Source: Hyalangium gracile
GTDB lineage: Bacteria; Myxococcota; Myxococcia; Myxococcales; Myxococcaceae
Direction of reading: 5' to 3'
Assembly: GCF_020103725.1 (NCBI RefSeq)
Contig: NZ_JAHXBG010000008.1
Location: forward strand, 124,001-188,000
Length of the DNA: 64,000 nt
The position numbers and the translations under genes are program-made. Shown in pieces: positions 34,991-51,463 of the stretch. The notes under the pieces were generated by a model. That model saw nothing but the letters and a program-made list of their open reading frames with translations. It had not been told where the DNA came from and did no database searches. Each line of letters begins with the position of its first letter. The stretch's first letter is position 1.

Positions 34991-35810
34991 TCAGCGGCGC
35001 GTGAACCGGACCCGGATGGGAGGAGAGGTGGCTTCGTGGGGACGACCGTCTCGATCGAGCGCGGCGTCGAAGCGGACGTTTCGGACACAGGCGAGCGCGG
35101 CCCGGCCGAAGCCGTAGCCCGGGTCGGACACCAGCTCCGCCGAGGACACCCGGCCCTCGGCGGTGACGACGACGCGCAGCACGACGGTCTGCTCGTCGAT
35201 GCGCAGCGCATCGGCTTCGCCCGGCCAGGGGCAGTTCCAGTGACGCGCCGGGAGCTGGACGGGACGCGCCCTGCTCGTGGCGGAGGCGCTCGTGTTGGAG
35301 GTGTTGCTCGTGATCGACTCGACGGCTCGGGCGGAGGTTCCGCTCGAGGCCGTGACGCCTCCGGCGTAGCGCTGGGCCTGGCCGGTCGTGATGTCGAAGC
35401 CGGTGAAGTCGAGGGGAGCCTCCGATGCCTTGGCTGCCACGACCGCGCCTGCCTGGGCGGGAGCGGGTGGTGGGGCGGGAGCCTTCGTTCGAGTCGCCGG
35501 GGGCTCGGCTCGGGCAGTCCGGGGAGGTGGCTGCGGTGGCGGAGTCGGGGGAGGCGGTGGTGGCTCGGGCGGCGCGGGGGGCTTCAGGTCCACGACGTGA
35601 TCGATGCGCATCGCCTGCTTTGGCGCGGCCACCGGCGGAGCTCTCGAGGCTCCCTCCCGCATGGCTCGCCAGGCGAACGCGCCCGCGGCGGCGTGCAGCC
35701 CCACCGTTGCCAGCACGGCCCACACGGCGCTCCCCGGCGTCCTCACACGCGTGGACCCGAGGATGATCCCCGCGATGCTGTCGGTCCCGGCTGTGTGCTT
35801 GGGAGGTGGC

Positions 35811-35824
<14 letters not shown>
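34991..35824 (-). CDS. tonB: TonB energy transducer dedicated to the siderophore locus
   Basis: 277 residues. One N-terminal membrane helix (VWAVLATVGLHAAAGAFAW, about 34-52) is followed by a Pro-rich periplasmic rod (PAPPEPPPPPPTPPPQPPP region) and a C-terminal TonB domain (VVLRVVVTAEGRVSSAELVSDPGYGF..CVRNVRF). With ExbBD it energises the TonB-dependent receptor. GTG 35824 overlaps the exbD stop by 14 bases. Between rod and domain is a Ser/Thr/Asn-rich segment (SITSNTSNTSASATS). The chance that it serves other receptors cannot be excluded. Confidence 0.9.
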
Positions 35825-36272
<448 letters not shown>

Positions 36273-36274
36273 GG

Positions 36275-37030
36275 CTAGACGACCTCCGACATCTTCCGGG
36301 GCTCGAGCTCACGGCTCGGAGCCAGGGACGCCTGGGCGTTCGTGCTGTCCGTTACCGGAGCACCCGCCGAGAGGCCGCGCTCCCGGGCGGACACGTAGGC
36401 CAGCACCAGGTTGCTGAGCGCCTCGGCCTCCGAGAGCATGCGAGCGATCCGCCGCTGGAAGTAGTTGTACGCGGCGACCGCCGGCAGCGCGACGCCGATG
36501 CCCACGGCTGTCGCCACCAGGGCCTCCGCGATGGCTCCCATGATGGAGCTCGAAGCGATCTGTCCCGAGCGACCGCTCGTCACGCCCGAGGCCCGGCTGA
36601 GCTCCTCGAAGGCGAGCAGCACGCCGATGACCGTTCCAAACAGCCCGATGAACGGCGCGTTGTTCCCCAGCGTTCCCAGGTAGGCCAGGCGGTTCTCCAG
36701 CTCGGCGCGCTCCAGGGCTAGCGCGCCCTGCATGCCCTTGTCGGCGGCGGTCAGCCCTCGCGGCGCGAGCCGGAGCCCCGCGCGCGCCACCATCGCTCCC
36801 AGGGACTTCTGGTGCTCGAGCTTCACCAGGGCCCCAGGGAAGTCTCCGCTCGCCAGCGGCTCCTCGAGGAGCGCGGACAGCCGGCGGATGTCATCCTGCT
36901 TGCCGCGGAAGACCAGCCAGCGCTCGACGATGATGCCGAGGCTCGCCAGCGAGAGCGCGCACAGCAGCCAGAGCACCCAGCTGGCTCCCCACTGCACGAA
37001 GACCTGCTTGATCATTTCGATGATGGGCAT
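36275..37030 (-). CDS. exbB: ExbB proton-channel subunit
   Basis: 251 residues with three membrane helices and the MotA/TolQ/ExbB signature GTLGNNAPFIGLFGTVIGVLLAFEEL plus a third helix EALVATAAVGIGVALPAVAAYN-like. Forms the ExbB-ExbD-TonB motor. It begins about 100 bases after the lipoprotein gene, across a strong stem-loop at 37076-37113, and is followed by exbD after 2 bases. Confidence 0.94.
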   Translation of the reverse strand: MPIIEMIKQVFVQWGASWVLWLLCALSLASLGIIVERWLVFRGKQDDIRRLSALLEEPLASGDFPGALVKLEHQKSLGAMVARAGLRLAPRGLTAADKGMQGALALERAELENRLAYLGTLGNNAPFIGLFGTVIGVLLAFEELSRASGVTSGRSGQIASSSIMGAIAEALVATAVGIGVALPAVAAYNYFQRRIARMLSEAEALSNLVLAYVSARERGLSAGAPVTDSTNAQASLAPSRELEPRKMSEVV

Positions 37031-37075
37031 CGCCGAGTTCCTTCCTCAGGGGTGGTCCTTCGCTCGTCGGTACAT

Positions 37076-37113
37076 GCCTGGCACCGGAAGGAGGAGTCCC
37101 TCCGGTGTCAGGC
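37076..37113 (-). promoter_or_regulatory. Large intergenic stem-loop before exbB
   Basis: On the transcribed (minus) strand a 17-bp stem with two non-Watson-Crick positions can form (GCCTGACACCGGAGGGA / TCCTTCCGGTGCCAGGC, loop CTCC). No T-run follows, so it is more likely an RNA-processing, stability or attenuation element separating the receptor genes from exbBD-tonB than a simple terminator. Confidence 0.6.
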
Positions 37114-37130
37114 TCGGCACCCTGCCGGTG

Positions 37131-38360
37131 CTAGCGCACCTGCAGGAAGGAGAAGGCGAGGCCCGGCGTGGTGGCCGTCACCTTGCCGCTGTTGCCGGTC
37201 AGCTCGCGGAAGCTGGTCGCCGTCGAGCCGTTGGCGAACTCGGTGAAGAGCGTCCGATCCGGCACGTCGTGGAGGAAGGTGCTCCCGGTGCTGGCCGGCA
37301 GGCCGCTGACGGGAGTGGCGGTGAGGTTGTCGAACCGCAGCTGCCACCAGCTCCACGCGGGCGCGCTCGCCACGAGGCGGGGGTGGGTGCCCGAGCTCAC
37401 CGCGAAGCGGCTCTCGTCGAAGACGCGCAGGTAGGCGGTGCCATTGGGGCCCGGCAGCAGCGAGCCGACGGTGCCGCCGTTGGCGAACGTGGAGAGATCC
37501 TTGTGGAAGGTCGCGTCGAAGGTCAGCGACGTGGGATCGAACCGCAGCAGACAGGGAACGGGCGTCTCGCCTCCCGCGACGCGCCGCACCGCCGCGCCGT
37601 ACACCTCCGTCGCCAGGTAGACCATCCCATCCGGGCCCGCCACGCCGTCGCGCACGTAGCCGCAGCGGTCATCCAGCTTGACCGTCGCCGTGTCGTTCCG
37701 CGTGTCGATGACGACGACGCCCGCCTTCTTGGTGATGCCCACGCCCGTGGCCGGCCGCCAGCCGAGCGGCACGATGACCTGGTTCTCCCGGCGGATCGGC
37801 AGCGTCGAGAATGTGAGGATCGCCCCCTCGATGGTGATCCCAGGCAGGGGAATGGCGTTCGTGACGGACATGTCCTTGGGGTTCCAGACGATGGCCTGCG
37901 CCGTGCGCGAGTCGAAGTAGTAGGCCTTGGTCTCGGAGATGAACTGGAACTGGTGCTGGTACTCGCCGATGGAGGCCACGCCCCGGCCCTCGAAGCTGAT
38001 GGTGGCGCCCTTCACGAGCCGGCCATCACTGCTGAGCTCGAAGCGGGTGACCGTGGGGTCCTCGCTGCCCGCCACGAAGAGGGCTCCGGACTTCGGGACG
38101 CCCACGCCCAGCGCGCGACCGGGGACCTCGATGGCGTTCTCCAGGGACAGGGTCTCGGTGTGGTCCACCGAGTCCGTCAGGATGACGTAGCTCTGGGGCT
38201 CGTCGCCCGTGATGATCTGCGTCGTGATGGCGTACAGCGGCTTGGTGTTGTCGATGGGATCGGGCTTGTCGTCGCCGTCGTCGCCGCAGCCGGCGAGGAG
38301 CGGGAGGGCCAGCGCCGTGAGGGCGAAGCGCAGGGAGCGGAGGGGAGTCGCGAGCTTCAT
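37131..38360 (-). CDS. Predicted beta-propeller-like lipoprotein of the siderophore locus
   Basis: 409 residues. The leader ends ALALPLLAGC (a good lipobox) followed by an acidic Asp/Gly linker (GDDGDDKPDP). The mature domain is beta-rich with repeated strand-turn units (ALGVGVPKSGALFVAGSEDP, GVVVIDTRNDTATVKLDD, GPDGMVYLATEVYGAAVR), suggesting a seven- or eight-bladed propeller. Position directly between the TonB-dependent receptor and exbB-exbD-tonB suggests a surface or periplasmic partner in ferri-myxochelin uptake; that is inference. The start ATG 38360 precedes the leader directly; about 80 bases separate it from the receptor stop. Confidence 0.8.
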   Translation of the reverse strand: MKLATPLRSLRFALTALALPLLAGCGDDGDDKPDPIDNTKPLYAITTQIITGDEPQSYVILTDSVDHTETLSLENAIEVPGRALGVGVPKSGALFVAGSEDPTVTRFELSSDGRLVKGATISFEGRGVASIGEYQHQFQFISETKAYYFDSRTAQAIVWNPKDMSVTNAIPLPGITIEGAILTFSTLPIRRENQVIVPLGWRPATGVGITKKAGVVVIDTRNDTATVKLDDRCGYVRDGVAGPDGMVYLATEVYGAAVRRVAGGETPVPCLLRFDPTSLTFDATFHKDLSTFANGGTVGSLLPGPNGTAYLRVFDESRFAVSSGTHPRLVASAPAWSWWQLRFDNLTATPVSGLPASTGSTFLHDVPDRTLFTEFANGSTATSFRELTGNSGKVTATTPGLAFSFLQVR

Positions 38361-38443
38361 GTGTGTGATGCCTTTCTGCGGTCTGGTGTCTGAGGAGGGC
38401 TTCTGCTTCGTGTCTCTGGGTTTCTCTGGCTCCGGGGTGGGGC

Positions 38444-40984
38444 TCAGGACTCGAGGTCCACCACGAGCTTGGCGAAGACGCTTCGGCCAGGGCGTTGCAC
38501 GCCGAAGAAGTCGAAGGCGGCTGAGTCGGTCAGGTTCTGCACGTCCACGGTCCAGCTCAGCGTGGTGTCCGCCGTGCGGACGACGTAGGTGAGGGCCGCC
38601 GAGTGCAGCAGCTGGGAGGGGATGCTCTGCTTGCTGTCCTTCTGCCCGAGCTTCTCCCAGGCTCGGAAGAAGGAGTGGACGTAGCGCGTGTGCCACGTCA
38701 GTGAGAGCTCGTCGTTCGAGCGCAGCAGGTTTCCCAGCTGGAGGCGGGCGCTGCCGTTGGCGAGCAGGTAGGGACGGTTGGGGAGGCGCTGTCCGTCGAA
38801 GGCGCCGAAGGCACCCTGGTCGGAGATGTTGCGGAAGTCCTGCCACGTGGCGTTGCCGTCGAGGGCGACGTACTGCCCGGGCGAGGTCCACCCGGCCGAG
38901 CTGGTGACGCCCAGCGAGCGGGCCGAGAAGACGTTCTGGTAGGTGAAGAAGTTCTCCTGGCCGATGAGGACGATGAGCTGATCCGCGAGGCGTCCGAACC
39001 CGGTCGCGCTGGCGCGGAAGGAGCCCGCCCACGTCTGTCGGGAGTCGAGCGCCAGTCCGAGGTTGAGGTTGTGGCTGCGCTCGGGGTTCAGGTCGAGGTT
39101 CTCGTTGATGAGGATGCCATCTCCGAAGATCTCGTCGGGGCGAGGCAGGCGCGTGGCCCACTCGTAGGAGGCCTTCGCGGAGAGCGTGTCGGTGAGACGG
39201 AGCCGGACGCTGTCCCCGATGCCGACGCCGTGCGTATTCCGGTCGAGGTCCTCGAAGTCGCCGCTGGGCAGGAGCTTCTCGGTGCGCGCCAGCTGGAGGT
39301 AGTCCTTGACGAAGGCGATGTTCTCGACGCGGTCGCCGAAGGCATCGAGCTCATACTCGACGCCAGCGACCAGCGAGAACACGCCGCGCTCTCCCTCGAG
39401 CGGGTCCGGCTGCTCCCGAGCCTGGAGACGCACGTCCTGGCCATCGCGGCCCACGAGGGTGGGGGCCAGCGAGGCGCGCAGCGCTTGGGTGGGGGCCAGG
39501 CTCCACTCCAGGTTGAGTCGAGCGAAGCCGATGTGCTGGTGGACACGCCGCTCGACGGCGCGAGGCTCGAGCTCGCCCTGCTGCGGCAGCACGACGACGC
39601 AGCGGCCGAACCAGTCGTAGTCGCACTGGCCGAGGTCCATGAACTGGCTCCGGCGGTAGCTGTAGCCCGCGACGGCGTCGACCGAGAGCCCGCGGGAGAA
39701 GTCCTGCTCGAAGCGGAGCGTGGCGCCGCTCGAGAGCTCCCGGGCCGTCACCTCGCCGTAGACGGCCGACATGGTGACGTCGTTCTGGATGTCCCGGTCG
39801 TTCGCGCTGGCGAACACGCGCAGCAGCAGGCGCTCGGCCCAGGGGCGGTCCACGAAGCCCGTCTCGATGCCGATGCCCGCTGACCGGAAGGCGTCATGGA
39901 AGCGGGGGAGGCGCGCGGGCTGGAGCCGCCCCTGCGCGTCGGGGACCTCCACGTCCACGAGGTAGTTGTTCCGGGCGTAGTCGATGAAGCCGTTGGCTCG
40001 GACCAGGAGCCCCGTGGCGTCCACGAGGTGCCGGCCCCCGGCCGAGAGGCGGTGTGTGTCGTAGGATCCCAGCTCGTAGGAGGCGGAGACGGCGGTGCCA
40101 CGAACCTCCGGAGCCGTGACGAGCTGGATGGCGCCTCCCAGCGCATCGGCGCCGAAGCGGATCGGCACGACGCCGTGGAAGGTCTCCACGCGGTCGATGA
40201 GGTTCACCGGGACGTTGACGAGACCCGCTCCGAAGCCCACGAACTCGAGCGGGACGCCGTCGATGAAGAAGCGGAGCTGCTCGTCCGTGAGCCCGGCGAG
40301 CGAGACGCGCGCGCGGCTGCCGAGCCCACCCGCGCGGCCCACGCCGATGCCTTCCGTGCGCGCCAGGGCCGTGCCCATGTCGGCGGCCTCGCGCTGGATG
40401 TGCTCGGTCTCGAGGACCTGCACCGCCTCGGCGGACTGGCGCCGGCGCTCCGCTTCGGACTCCCCTTCCGCGGTGACTTCGATGGCCTCGTCGGCGGATG
40501 CGCTCGGAGCCGATGCTGCGGGAGCGGGCTCCGTGGGGGCCGGCGGAGTGGGCGCGGGCGGAAGGACAGGCTCGGGGCTGGCGGGCGGAGCCGGCGGCGG
40601 AGGAAGGCGGAACTCGTAGGTGTAGACGATGCGCGAGGGCATCGGCGTCCCGTTGCGCTTCGCCGGCTCGAAGTGGAAGCGGAGCGCTGCCTCACGCGCG
40701 GCCTCATCGAAGCCATGGCCCACGGGCTCGAGCACCTCGGCCTCGGTGACGTTGCCCTGGGCGTCCAGGGTGAGGCGAAGCGGCACCTTCGCTTCGAGGC
40801 GCTCGCGCTCCGCCTGCTCCGGATAGGGAGCCTCGACGAAGTCCCGCAGACTGGGCGGCTCGAGCGCCGGAGCGGCAGTTGCTCCAGTCTCCTGAGGCTC
40901 CTGAGCGGGGAGCGCATGGGCCAGGCTCGAGACGAGGAGCCACGCCAGCATGGACGCGATGGGAGGTGAGGCACCCATGGTCAT
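38444..40984 (-). CDS. mxcH: TonB-dependent siderophore receptor with N-terminal TonB-C-like domain (MxcH)
   Basis: 846 residues. Signal peptide at about 1-25. A TonB C-terminal-like domain follows at about 45-126 ([40 protein letters not shown]), then a Pro/Ala-rich linker (127-162), a TonB box-like IEVTA at 168-172, the plug (about 185-300, with [18 protein letters not shown]) and a 22-strand barrel. It should import ferric myxochelin across the outer membrane. ATG 40984 is chosen for the ATGA overlap with the DAHP synthase stop. The fused TonB-C domain replaces the signalling domain found in FecA/FpvA-type receptors. It matches MxcH of the Stigmatella locus by position. Confidence 0.9.
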   Translation of the reverse strand: MTMGASPPIASMLAWLLVSSLAHALPAQEPQETGATAAPALEPPSLRDFVEAPYPEQAERERLEAKVPLRLTLDAQGNVTEAEVLEPVGHGFDEAAREAALRFHFEPAKRNGTPMPSRIVYTYEFRLPPPPAPPASPEPVLPPAPTPPAPTEPAPAASAPSASADEAIEVTAEGESEAERRRQSAEAVQVLETEHIQREAADMGTALARTEGIGVGRAGGLGSRARVSLAGLTDEQLRFFIDGVPLEFVGFGAGLVNVPVNLIDRVETFHGVVPIRFGADALGGAIQLVTAPEVRGTAVSASYELGSYDTHRLSAGGRHLVDATGLLVRANGFIDYARNNYLVDVEVPDAQGRLQPARLPRFHDAFRSAGIGIETGFVDRPWAERLLLRVFASANDRDIQNDVTMSAVYGEVTARELSSGATLRFEQDFSRGLSVDAVAGYSYRRSQFMDLGQCDYDWFGRCVVVLPQQGELEPRAVERRVHQHIGFARLNLEWSLAPTQALRASLAPTLVGRDGQDVRLQAREQPDPLEGERGVFSLVAGVEYELDAFGDRVENIAFVKDYLQLARTEKLLPSGDFEDLDRNTHGVGIGDSVRLRLTDTLSAKASYEWATRLPRPDEIFGDGILINENLDLNPERSHNLNLGLALDSRQTWAGSFRASATGFGRLADQLIVLIGQENFFTYQNVFSARSLGVTSSAGWTSPGQYVALDGNATWQDFRNISDQGAFGAFDGQRLPNRPYLLANGSARLQLGNLLRSNDELSLTWHTRYVHSFFRAWEKLGQKDSKQSIPSQLLHSAALTYVVRTADTTLSWTVDVQNLTDSAAFDFFGVQRPGRSVFAKLVVDLES

Positions 40985-42353
40985 GCCGCTCGGGCCTGGG
41001 GCGCGCGCAGGGTCTGGAGCTTCTCGGTCAGCAGGAACGCGAGCTGCAGGGCCTGGTCCGCGTTGAGCCGCGGGTCGCAGTGGGTGTGGTAGCGGCTGGA
41101 CAGGTCGTCCTCGGTCACAGCCTGGGCGCCGCCCAGACACTCGGTGACGTTCTGCCCCGTCATCTCCAGGTGGACGCCTCCGGGGTGGACGCCCTCGGCG
41201 CCGGCGATCTCCAGGAAGGACTTCACCTCCGACAGGATCCGATCGAAGGGACGCGTCTTGTAGCCGTTGCTCGCCTTCAGCGTGTTGCCGTGCATCGGGT
41301 CGCTCGACCAGACCACGGGGCGGCCGTCGCGCCGCGTGGCGGCCATCAGCCGCGGCAGGCAGTCGGAGACCTTGTCCGCTCCGAAGCGGCCGATGAGCGT
41401 GAGCCGGCCCGGGCGCCCGTGGGGGTTCAGCACGTCGATGAGCCGTAGCAGCTCGTCCGGCTCCATGGTCGGGCCGCACTTCAGGCCGATGGGGTTCTGG
41501 ATGCCGCGCATGAACTCCACATGGCCGCCATCCAGCTGGCGCGTCCGCTCGCCAATCCACAGCATGTGAGCGGAGGTGTCGTACCAGTCGCCCGACGGGT
41601 GCTCGCGCCGCGTCATCGCCTCCTCGAAGTTCAGGAGCAGCGCCTCGTGGCTGGTGAAGAAGTCCACCTGGTGCAGGCTGCGCTGCTGCTCGGGACCGAC
41701 GCAGAGGGCGCTCAGGAAGCACAGGGACTCGAAGATCTGATCCGCCAGCCGGCGGTAGCGGTCTCCCTGGGGGCTACCCGCCACGAAGTCGAGCGTCCAC
41801 CGGTGGAGGTTGCAGAGGTCCGCGTAGCCGCCCTGCGCGAAGTTGCGCAGCAGCCCCAGCGTCGCCGAGGACTGGTGGTAGGCCTTGAGGAGCCGCTTCG
41901 GGTCGGGCATGCGCTCGGCCGGAGTGAAGTCCATGCCGTTGATGATGTCGCCGCGATAGGCCGGCAGCGTCACGCCGTCGATCGTCTCGACGGAGCTGGT
42001 GCGCGGCTTGGCGAACTGGCCGGCGATGCGGCCGACCTTCACCACCGGACGTCCTCCCGAGAACGTCAGCACCACCGCCATCTGGAGGATGAGCCGGAAG
42101 GTGTCGCGGATGTTGTCGATCGTGAATTCCTTGAAGCTCTCCGCGCAGTCCCCGCCCTGGAGCAGGAACGCCTTGCCCTCGGCGACCTGGGCGAGGCTCT
42201 CGGTCAGGCGCCGGGTCTCCGCCGTGAAGACGAGGGGAGGCAGGCGCGACAGCTCGCCTTCGACGCGAGCCAGCGCGTGGAGGTCCGGATAGTCATCCGG
42301 GACGTGTTTGACGGGCATGGCCCGCCAGGAGCGGGGAGTCCAATCTCGGGTCA

Positions 42354-42354
<1 letters not shown>
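40981..42354 (-). CDS. aroA(A5): Class II (plant-type) DAHP synthase of the myxochelin locus
   Basis: 457 residues. 3-deoxy-D-arabino-heptulosonate-7-phosphate synthase, the first step of the shikimate pathway, condensing phosphoenolpyruvate and erythrose-4-phosphate. Class II motifs are visible: [44 protein letters not shown] and [19 protein letters not shown] dedicated copy (aroAA5) is described in the Stigmatella myxochelin locus and should boost chorismate for dihydroxybenzoate. ATG 42354 shares one base with the mxcG stop (TGATG), and its stop overlaps the mxcH start, so it is translationally embedded in the operon. No regulatory domain is seen. Confidence 0.95.
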
Positions 42355-46745
<4,391 letters not shown>

Positions 46746-46758
46746 GGAGAGAGCCTCC

Positions 46759-47640
46759 CTACGGGGAAAAGCGCGCGCTCGAGGACAGCAGCGCGTACCA
46801 CTCGGACAAGGTCGGGCGCTCGGCCAGCTGGACGAAGGTGATCTCGGCGCCGGTGCGTCGCCAGCGCTCCACCAGGCTCATGATGCGCAGCGAGTCGAGC
46901 CCCTTCTCGAGCAGGTTCTCGTCATCGTGCGGGACGGCCTCGGACTGGAGCAGCTCGGCGACGTCCTCGCGTACCTGCTGACGGCTCAGGGCCGGCGTGG
47001 CCCGGGAGCGCAGCGCTTCGATCACCTGCTGCGTGGTGATGGTGACGGCGCACAGCTGCGACGCGTAGCGCAGCGCCAGGTGGTGGTGGTCCAGGGAGAA
47101 GTCGCCCAGCGCGTCGGCGATGAGGAACGGCTTCACGTCCTTCATGAACGCGTCGCTGGCCGTCTGCAGGCAGCCGATGTGAGCGTAGATGCCGCAGATC
47201 ATCAGCTGGTCGCGCTCGAGCTCGTGCAGCGTCTCCAGCAGCTCCGTCTTGTGGAACGCGCTGTAGCGCCACTTGGTGAGGACGATGTCCCCCGGCTGCG
47301 GAGCCAGGGCGTCGACGATCTGCCGCTGGTGCGGCCCGGCGTTGATGCCCGGTCCCCAGAAGTCCAGCAGCAGGCCGCGCTGCTCGGGCGTCTGTCCACC
47401 CGGCTGGGCGGAGTACACCACGGGGATGCCCAGCTCGGAGCAGGTCTGCCGCAGCTTGCGGATGTTCGCCACCAGCTCCGTCACGGGAGACTGGCCCGCG
47501 GTGAAGGCCTCCACGAAGTAGCGCTGCATGTCGTGGATGAGCAGCGCCGCGCGCCGGGGCTCGGGCGTCCAGGACACCTTGTTCCTGGGGAGGTCGTTGG
47601 CGCCAGGCATGGGATAGGGGGCGATGGCAGGGAGCGCCAT
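46759..47640 (-). CDS. mxcF: Isochorismatase with aryl carrier domain (MxcF)
   Basis: 293 residues, EntB-like two-domain protein. The isochorismatase domain (about 26-210) has the acid in ALLIHDMQRYFV (Asp37), Lys123 in LTKWRYSAF and Cys157 in GIYAHIGC; it hydrolyses isochorismate to 2,3-dihydro-2,3-dihydroxybenzoate. The C-terminal aryl carrier (about 215-285) has the phosphopantetheine serine in EKGLDSLRIM (Ser250), which receives activated dihydroxybenzoate from MxcE. ATG 47640 is 13 bases downstream of mxcE; mxcG follows after 13 bases. Length is normal for the family. Confidence 0.96.
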   Translation of the reverse strand: MALPAIAPYPMPGANDLPRNKVSWTPEPRRAALLIHDMQRYFVEAFTAGQSPVTELVANIRKLRQTCSELGIPVVYSAQPGGQTPEQRGLLLDFWGPGINAGPHQRQIVDALAPQPGDIVLTKWRYSAFHKTELLETLHELERDQLMICGIYAHIGCLQTASDAFMKDVKPFLIADALGDFSLDHHHLALRYASQLCAVTITTQQVIEALRSRATPALSRQQVREDVAELLQSEAVPHDDENLLEKGLDSLRIMSLVERWRRTGAEITFVQLAERPTLSEWYALLSSSARFSP

Positions 47641-47653
47641 GGAGTGGTTCCTT

Positions 47654-49314
<1,661 letters not shown>

Positions 49315-49318
<4 letters not shown>

Positions 49319-50547
49319 GACTGCACCTCGACGCCCTGGCCCAGCCCCATCGCCTGGAGCATGGTGCGGAACTTCGCCTCGGTCTCCGCCAGCTCGGACT
49401 CGGGCTTCGAGCCGGCCACGATGCCCGCGCCCGCGAACAGTCGCAGCGAGTGCTCATCCACCTCCGCGCAGCGGATGGTCACCGCCCACTGGCCATCGCC
49501 CGTCGCGTCGCACCAGCCCACCGTGCCGGTGTAGAAGCCTCGGTCGAAGGGCTCGATGGTGCCGATCGCCTTGTGGGCCAGCTCCGTCGGGTAGCCGCAC
49601 ACCGCCGGGGTGGGGTGGAGCGCGACGGCCAGCGCCAGCGAGGAGATGGACGGATCCAGCAGCTCGCCGCTGATCCGGCTCGACAGGTGCCACAGCGTCG
49701 GGGTGTTCACGAGCGATGGCTTCGCCGGCACCTCCAGCGTCTTGCAGTAGGGCCGTAGCGCCTCCGCCACCGCGTCGATGACCACCGCGTGCTCGTGCAG
49801 ATCCTTGGGCGACGCCAGCAGCCCGGCGGCCCGCTCCTGGTCCTCGATTGGATCGGCGCTGCGGGGGATGGAGCCCGCCAGGGGGTTGGCGAGCACCTGC
49901 AGCCCCGAGCGAGAGACCAGCAGCTCCGGGCTGGCGCCCACCAGCGTGCGCGGACGGGCCCCGGCCGCGTCCGCCTGCGCGGGCAGATCCACCGCGAAGG
50001 TGTAGCCGGTGGGGTTGCGCTGAGCCAGGTTGCGCAGCAGCTGGGGCAGGTTGATGGGCGTGGCGGCGCTCAGGTGCAGCGAGCGCGACAGCACCACCTT
50101 GCGCAGCGGGCCGGCCTGCATCAGCCGCAGCGCCTGCGCCACGCCGTGGAGGTACTCCTCGGGCCGGGGCACCGGCTGCACCGTGTAGCGAGCCGGGGGA
50201 GCGCGGTGCACGGGGATGGCCGTGTCGAACTCCAGCGGTCCGGCCCGCTGAATGGTCATCGGCACCACGAGCTGGGCGGGGACGCTGCCGTCGAAGGGCA
50301 CCGCGCCCACGGCGACGGGGATGTCATGCCCGGCCTCCCGCGCGTCGCGCAGCACCGCCGCCACGCGCCCGGGCAGCTCCGCCAGCGCGTTGGCGCCCAC
50401 CGGGCAGGGCACGGTGGCGAACGTGCCTCGCGTCAGCATGGTGCGGCGCGGGGAGGCGAAGAAGAAGGAGGAGCCGGCCTCGTAGCTCTCGAGCAGGTGA
50501 GTGGCCAGCGCCTGCGGTGCCATGTTTCGTGCGGTCATCACGGTCAT
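49315..50547 (-). CDS. mxcD: Isochorismate synthase (MxcD)
   Basis: 410 residues, EntC/MenF family of chorismate-utilising enzymes. Motifs: [64 protein letters not shown] and [27 protein letters not shown]. It isomerises chorismate to isochorismate, the first committed step of dihydroxybenzoate formation. ATG 50547 is used; only a weak CAGGGA precedes it. A Fur-box-like palindrome lies 17 bases upstream of the start (50564-50578), suggesting an iron-controlled promoter in the 70-base gap to mxcC. Confidence 0.95.
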
Positions 50548-50563
50548 TCCCTGATGTTGAAGA

Positions 50564-50578
50564 TGAGAGTCATTCTCA
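50564..50578. promoter_or_regulatory. Fur-box-like palindrome upstream of mxcD
   Basis: TGAGAGTCATTCTCA matches the 7-1-7 Fur consensus TGATAATNATTATCA at 12 of 14 defined positions on the minus strand reading (TGAGAATGACTCTCA). It sits between mxcC's stop and mxcD's start, in an AT-richer patch. Iron-repressed transcription from here is an inference from the match. Confidence 0.6.
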
Positions 50579-50617
50579 AAATTCGGCTGCGGTAGGACTC
50601 CAGGCTGGAGCAGGGGG

Positions 50618-51391
50618 CTACGCGCCCAGCGTGGCTCCGCCGTCGACGCAGAGGTCGTGCATGGTGATGTGGCGGGCCCGGTCGGAGACCAGGAACGACA
50701 CCGCGTCGGCGATGTCGGCAGGGGTGGCTATCCGGCGCAGGGGAATGCCCAGGCGGAAGCTCTCGAGCGAGCCGGTGATCACCGCCTGGGCGCCGTGCTC
50801 GTCCGCCCAGAGCGAGCGCTGCATGGCCGTGTCGGTGGAGCCGGGAGACACCACGTTGCAGCGGATGTTGTGGGGGGCCAGCTCCAGCCCCAGGCACTTG
50901 GTGAACATCGTCGATGCGGCCTTGGAGGCCACGTAGGCGGCCATGTGCATGCGCGGCACCGAGGCGGCGTTCGAACCCACGGTGACGATCACCCCCGCCT
51001 TGCGCGGCACCATGCGCCGGGCCACCGCGCGCGAGACATGGAACACCCCGTGGGTGTTGACCGCGAAGGTGGCGGCCCAGTCCTCGCTGCTGAGGGAGAG
51101 CACCGGGCCTGGCCGCAGGATTCCGGCGACGTTCACCAGGATGGAGATCGGCCCCAGCTCGCCCTCGATGCGCTCGACGGCGCGCTCCACGGCGGCGCTG
51201 TCGCTCACGTCGGCCACGAAGGCGGCGGCGCGGCAGTCCCGCGCGCGCAGCTCGTTCACCAGCGAGGAGAGTCCCTCCTCCTGGGTGTCGAGCGCCGCGA
51301 TCGAGGCCTCGCCGGCCAGCGCCCTGGCGACGGCCGCCCCGATGCCCTGCGCAGCGCCTGTCACCAGCGCGACCCTGGGGGTCGTTCTCAT
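50618..51391 (-). CDS. mxcC: 2,3-dihydro-2,3-dihydroxybenzoate dehydrogenase (MxcC)
   Basis: 257 residues, short-chain dehydrogenase of the EntA type. NAD-binding TGAAQGIG at 11-18; active-site Tyr and Lys in [10 protein letters not shown] with the preceding serine in [19 protein letters not shown] and [11 protein letters not shown] are typical. It oxidises the MxcF product to 2,3-dihydroxybenzoate. ATG 51391 has AGGAGGAG at ideal spacing. First gene of the locus, downstream of a strong Fur-like palindrome at 51439-51463. Confidence 0.95.
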   Translation of the reverse strand: MRTTPRVALVTGAAQGIGAAVARALAGEASIAALDTQEEGLSSLVNELRARDCRAAAFVADVSDSAAVERAVERIEGELGPISILVNVAGILRPGPVLSLSSEDWAATFAVNTHGVFHVSRAVARRMVPRKAGVIVTVGSNAASVPRMHMAAYVASKAASTMFTKCLGLELAPHNIRCNVVSPGSTDTAMQRSLWADEHGAQAVITGSLESFRLGIPLRRIATPADIADAVSFLVSDRARHITMHDLCVDGGATLGA

Positions 51392-51438
51392 GTTTCTCCT
51401 CCTTCGGTTCCGGCCCCCCAGGTCCGAAGTGATTCCGG

Positions 51439-51463
51439 GATAATGAAATTGGTTTTCATTATC
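51439..51463. promoter_or_regulatory. Fur-box-like operator upstream of mxcC
   Basis: A 25-bp perfect inverted repeat (arms GATAATGAAA and TTTCATTATC, 5-base centre). The inner 15 bases (TGAAATTGGTTTTCA) match the 7-1-7 Fur consensus at 10-11 of 14 positions, and the outer GATAATGA arms match the classical 19-bp Fur box. It is 48 bases upstream of mxcC in an AT-rich patch. A TTGACA on the minus strand at 51506-51501 could be the -35 box, but no good -10 lies 16-18 bases from it. Confidence 0.75.
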
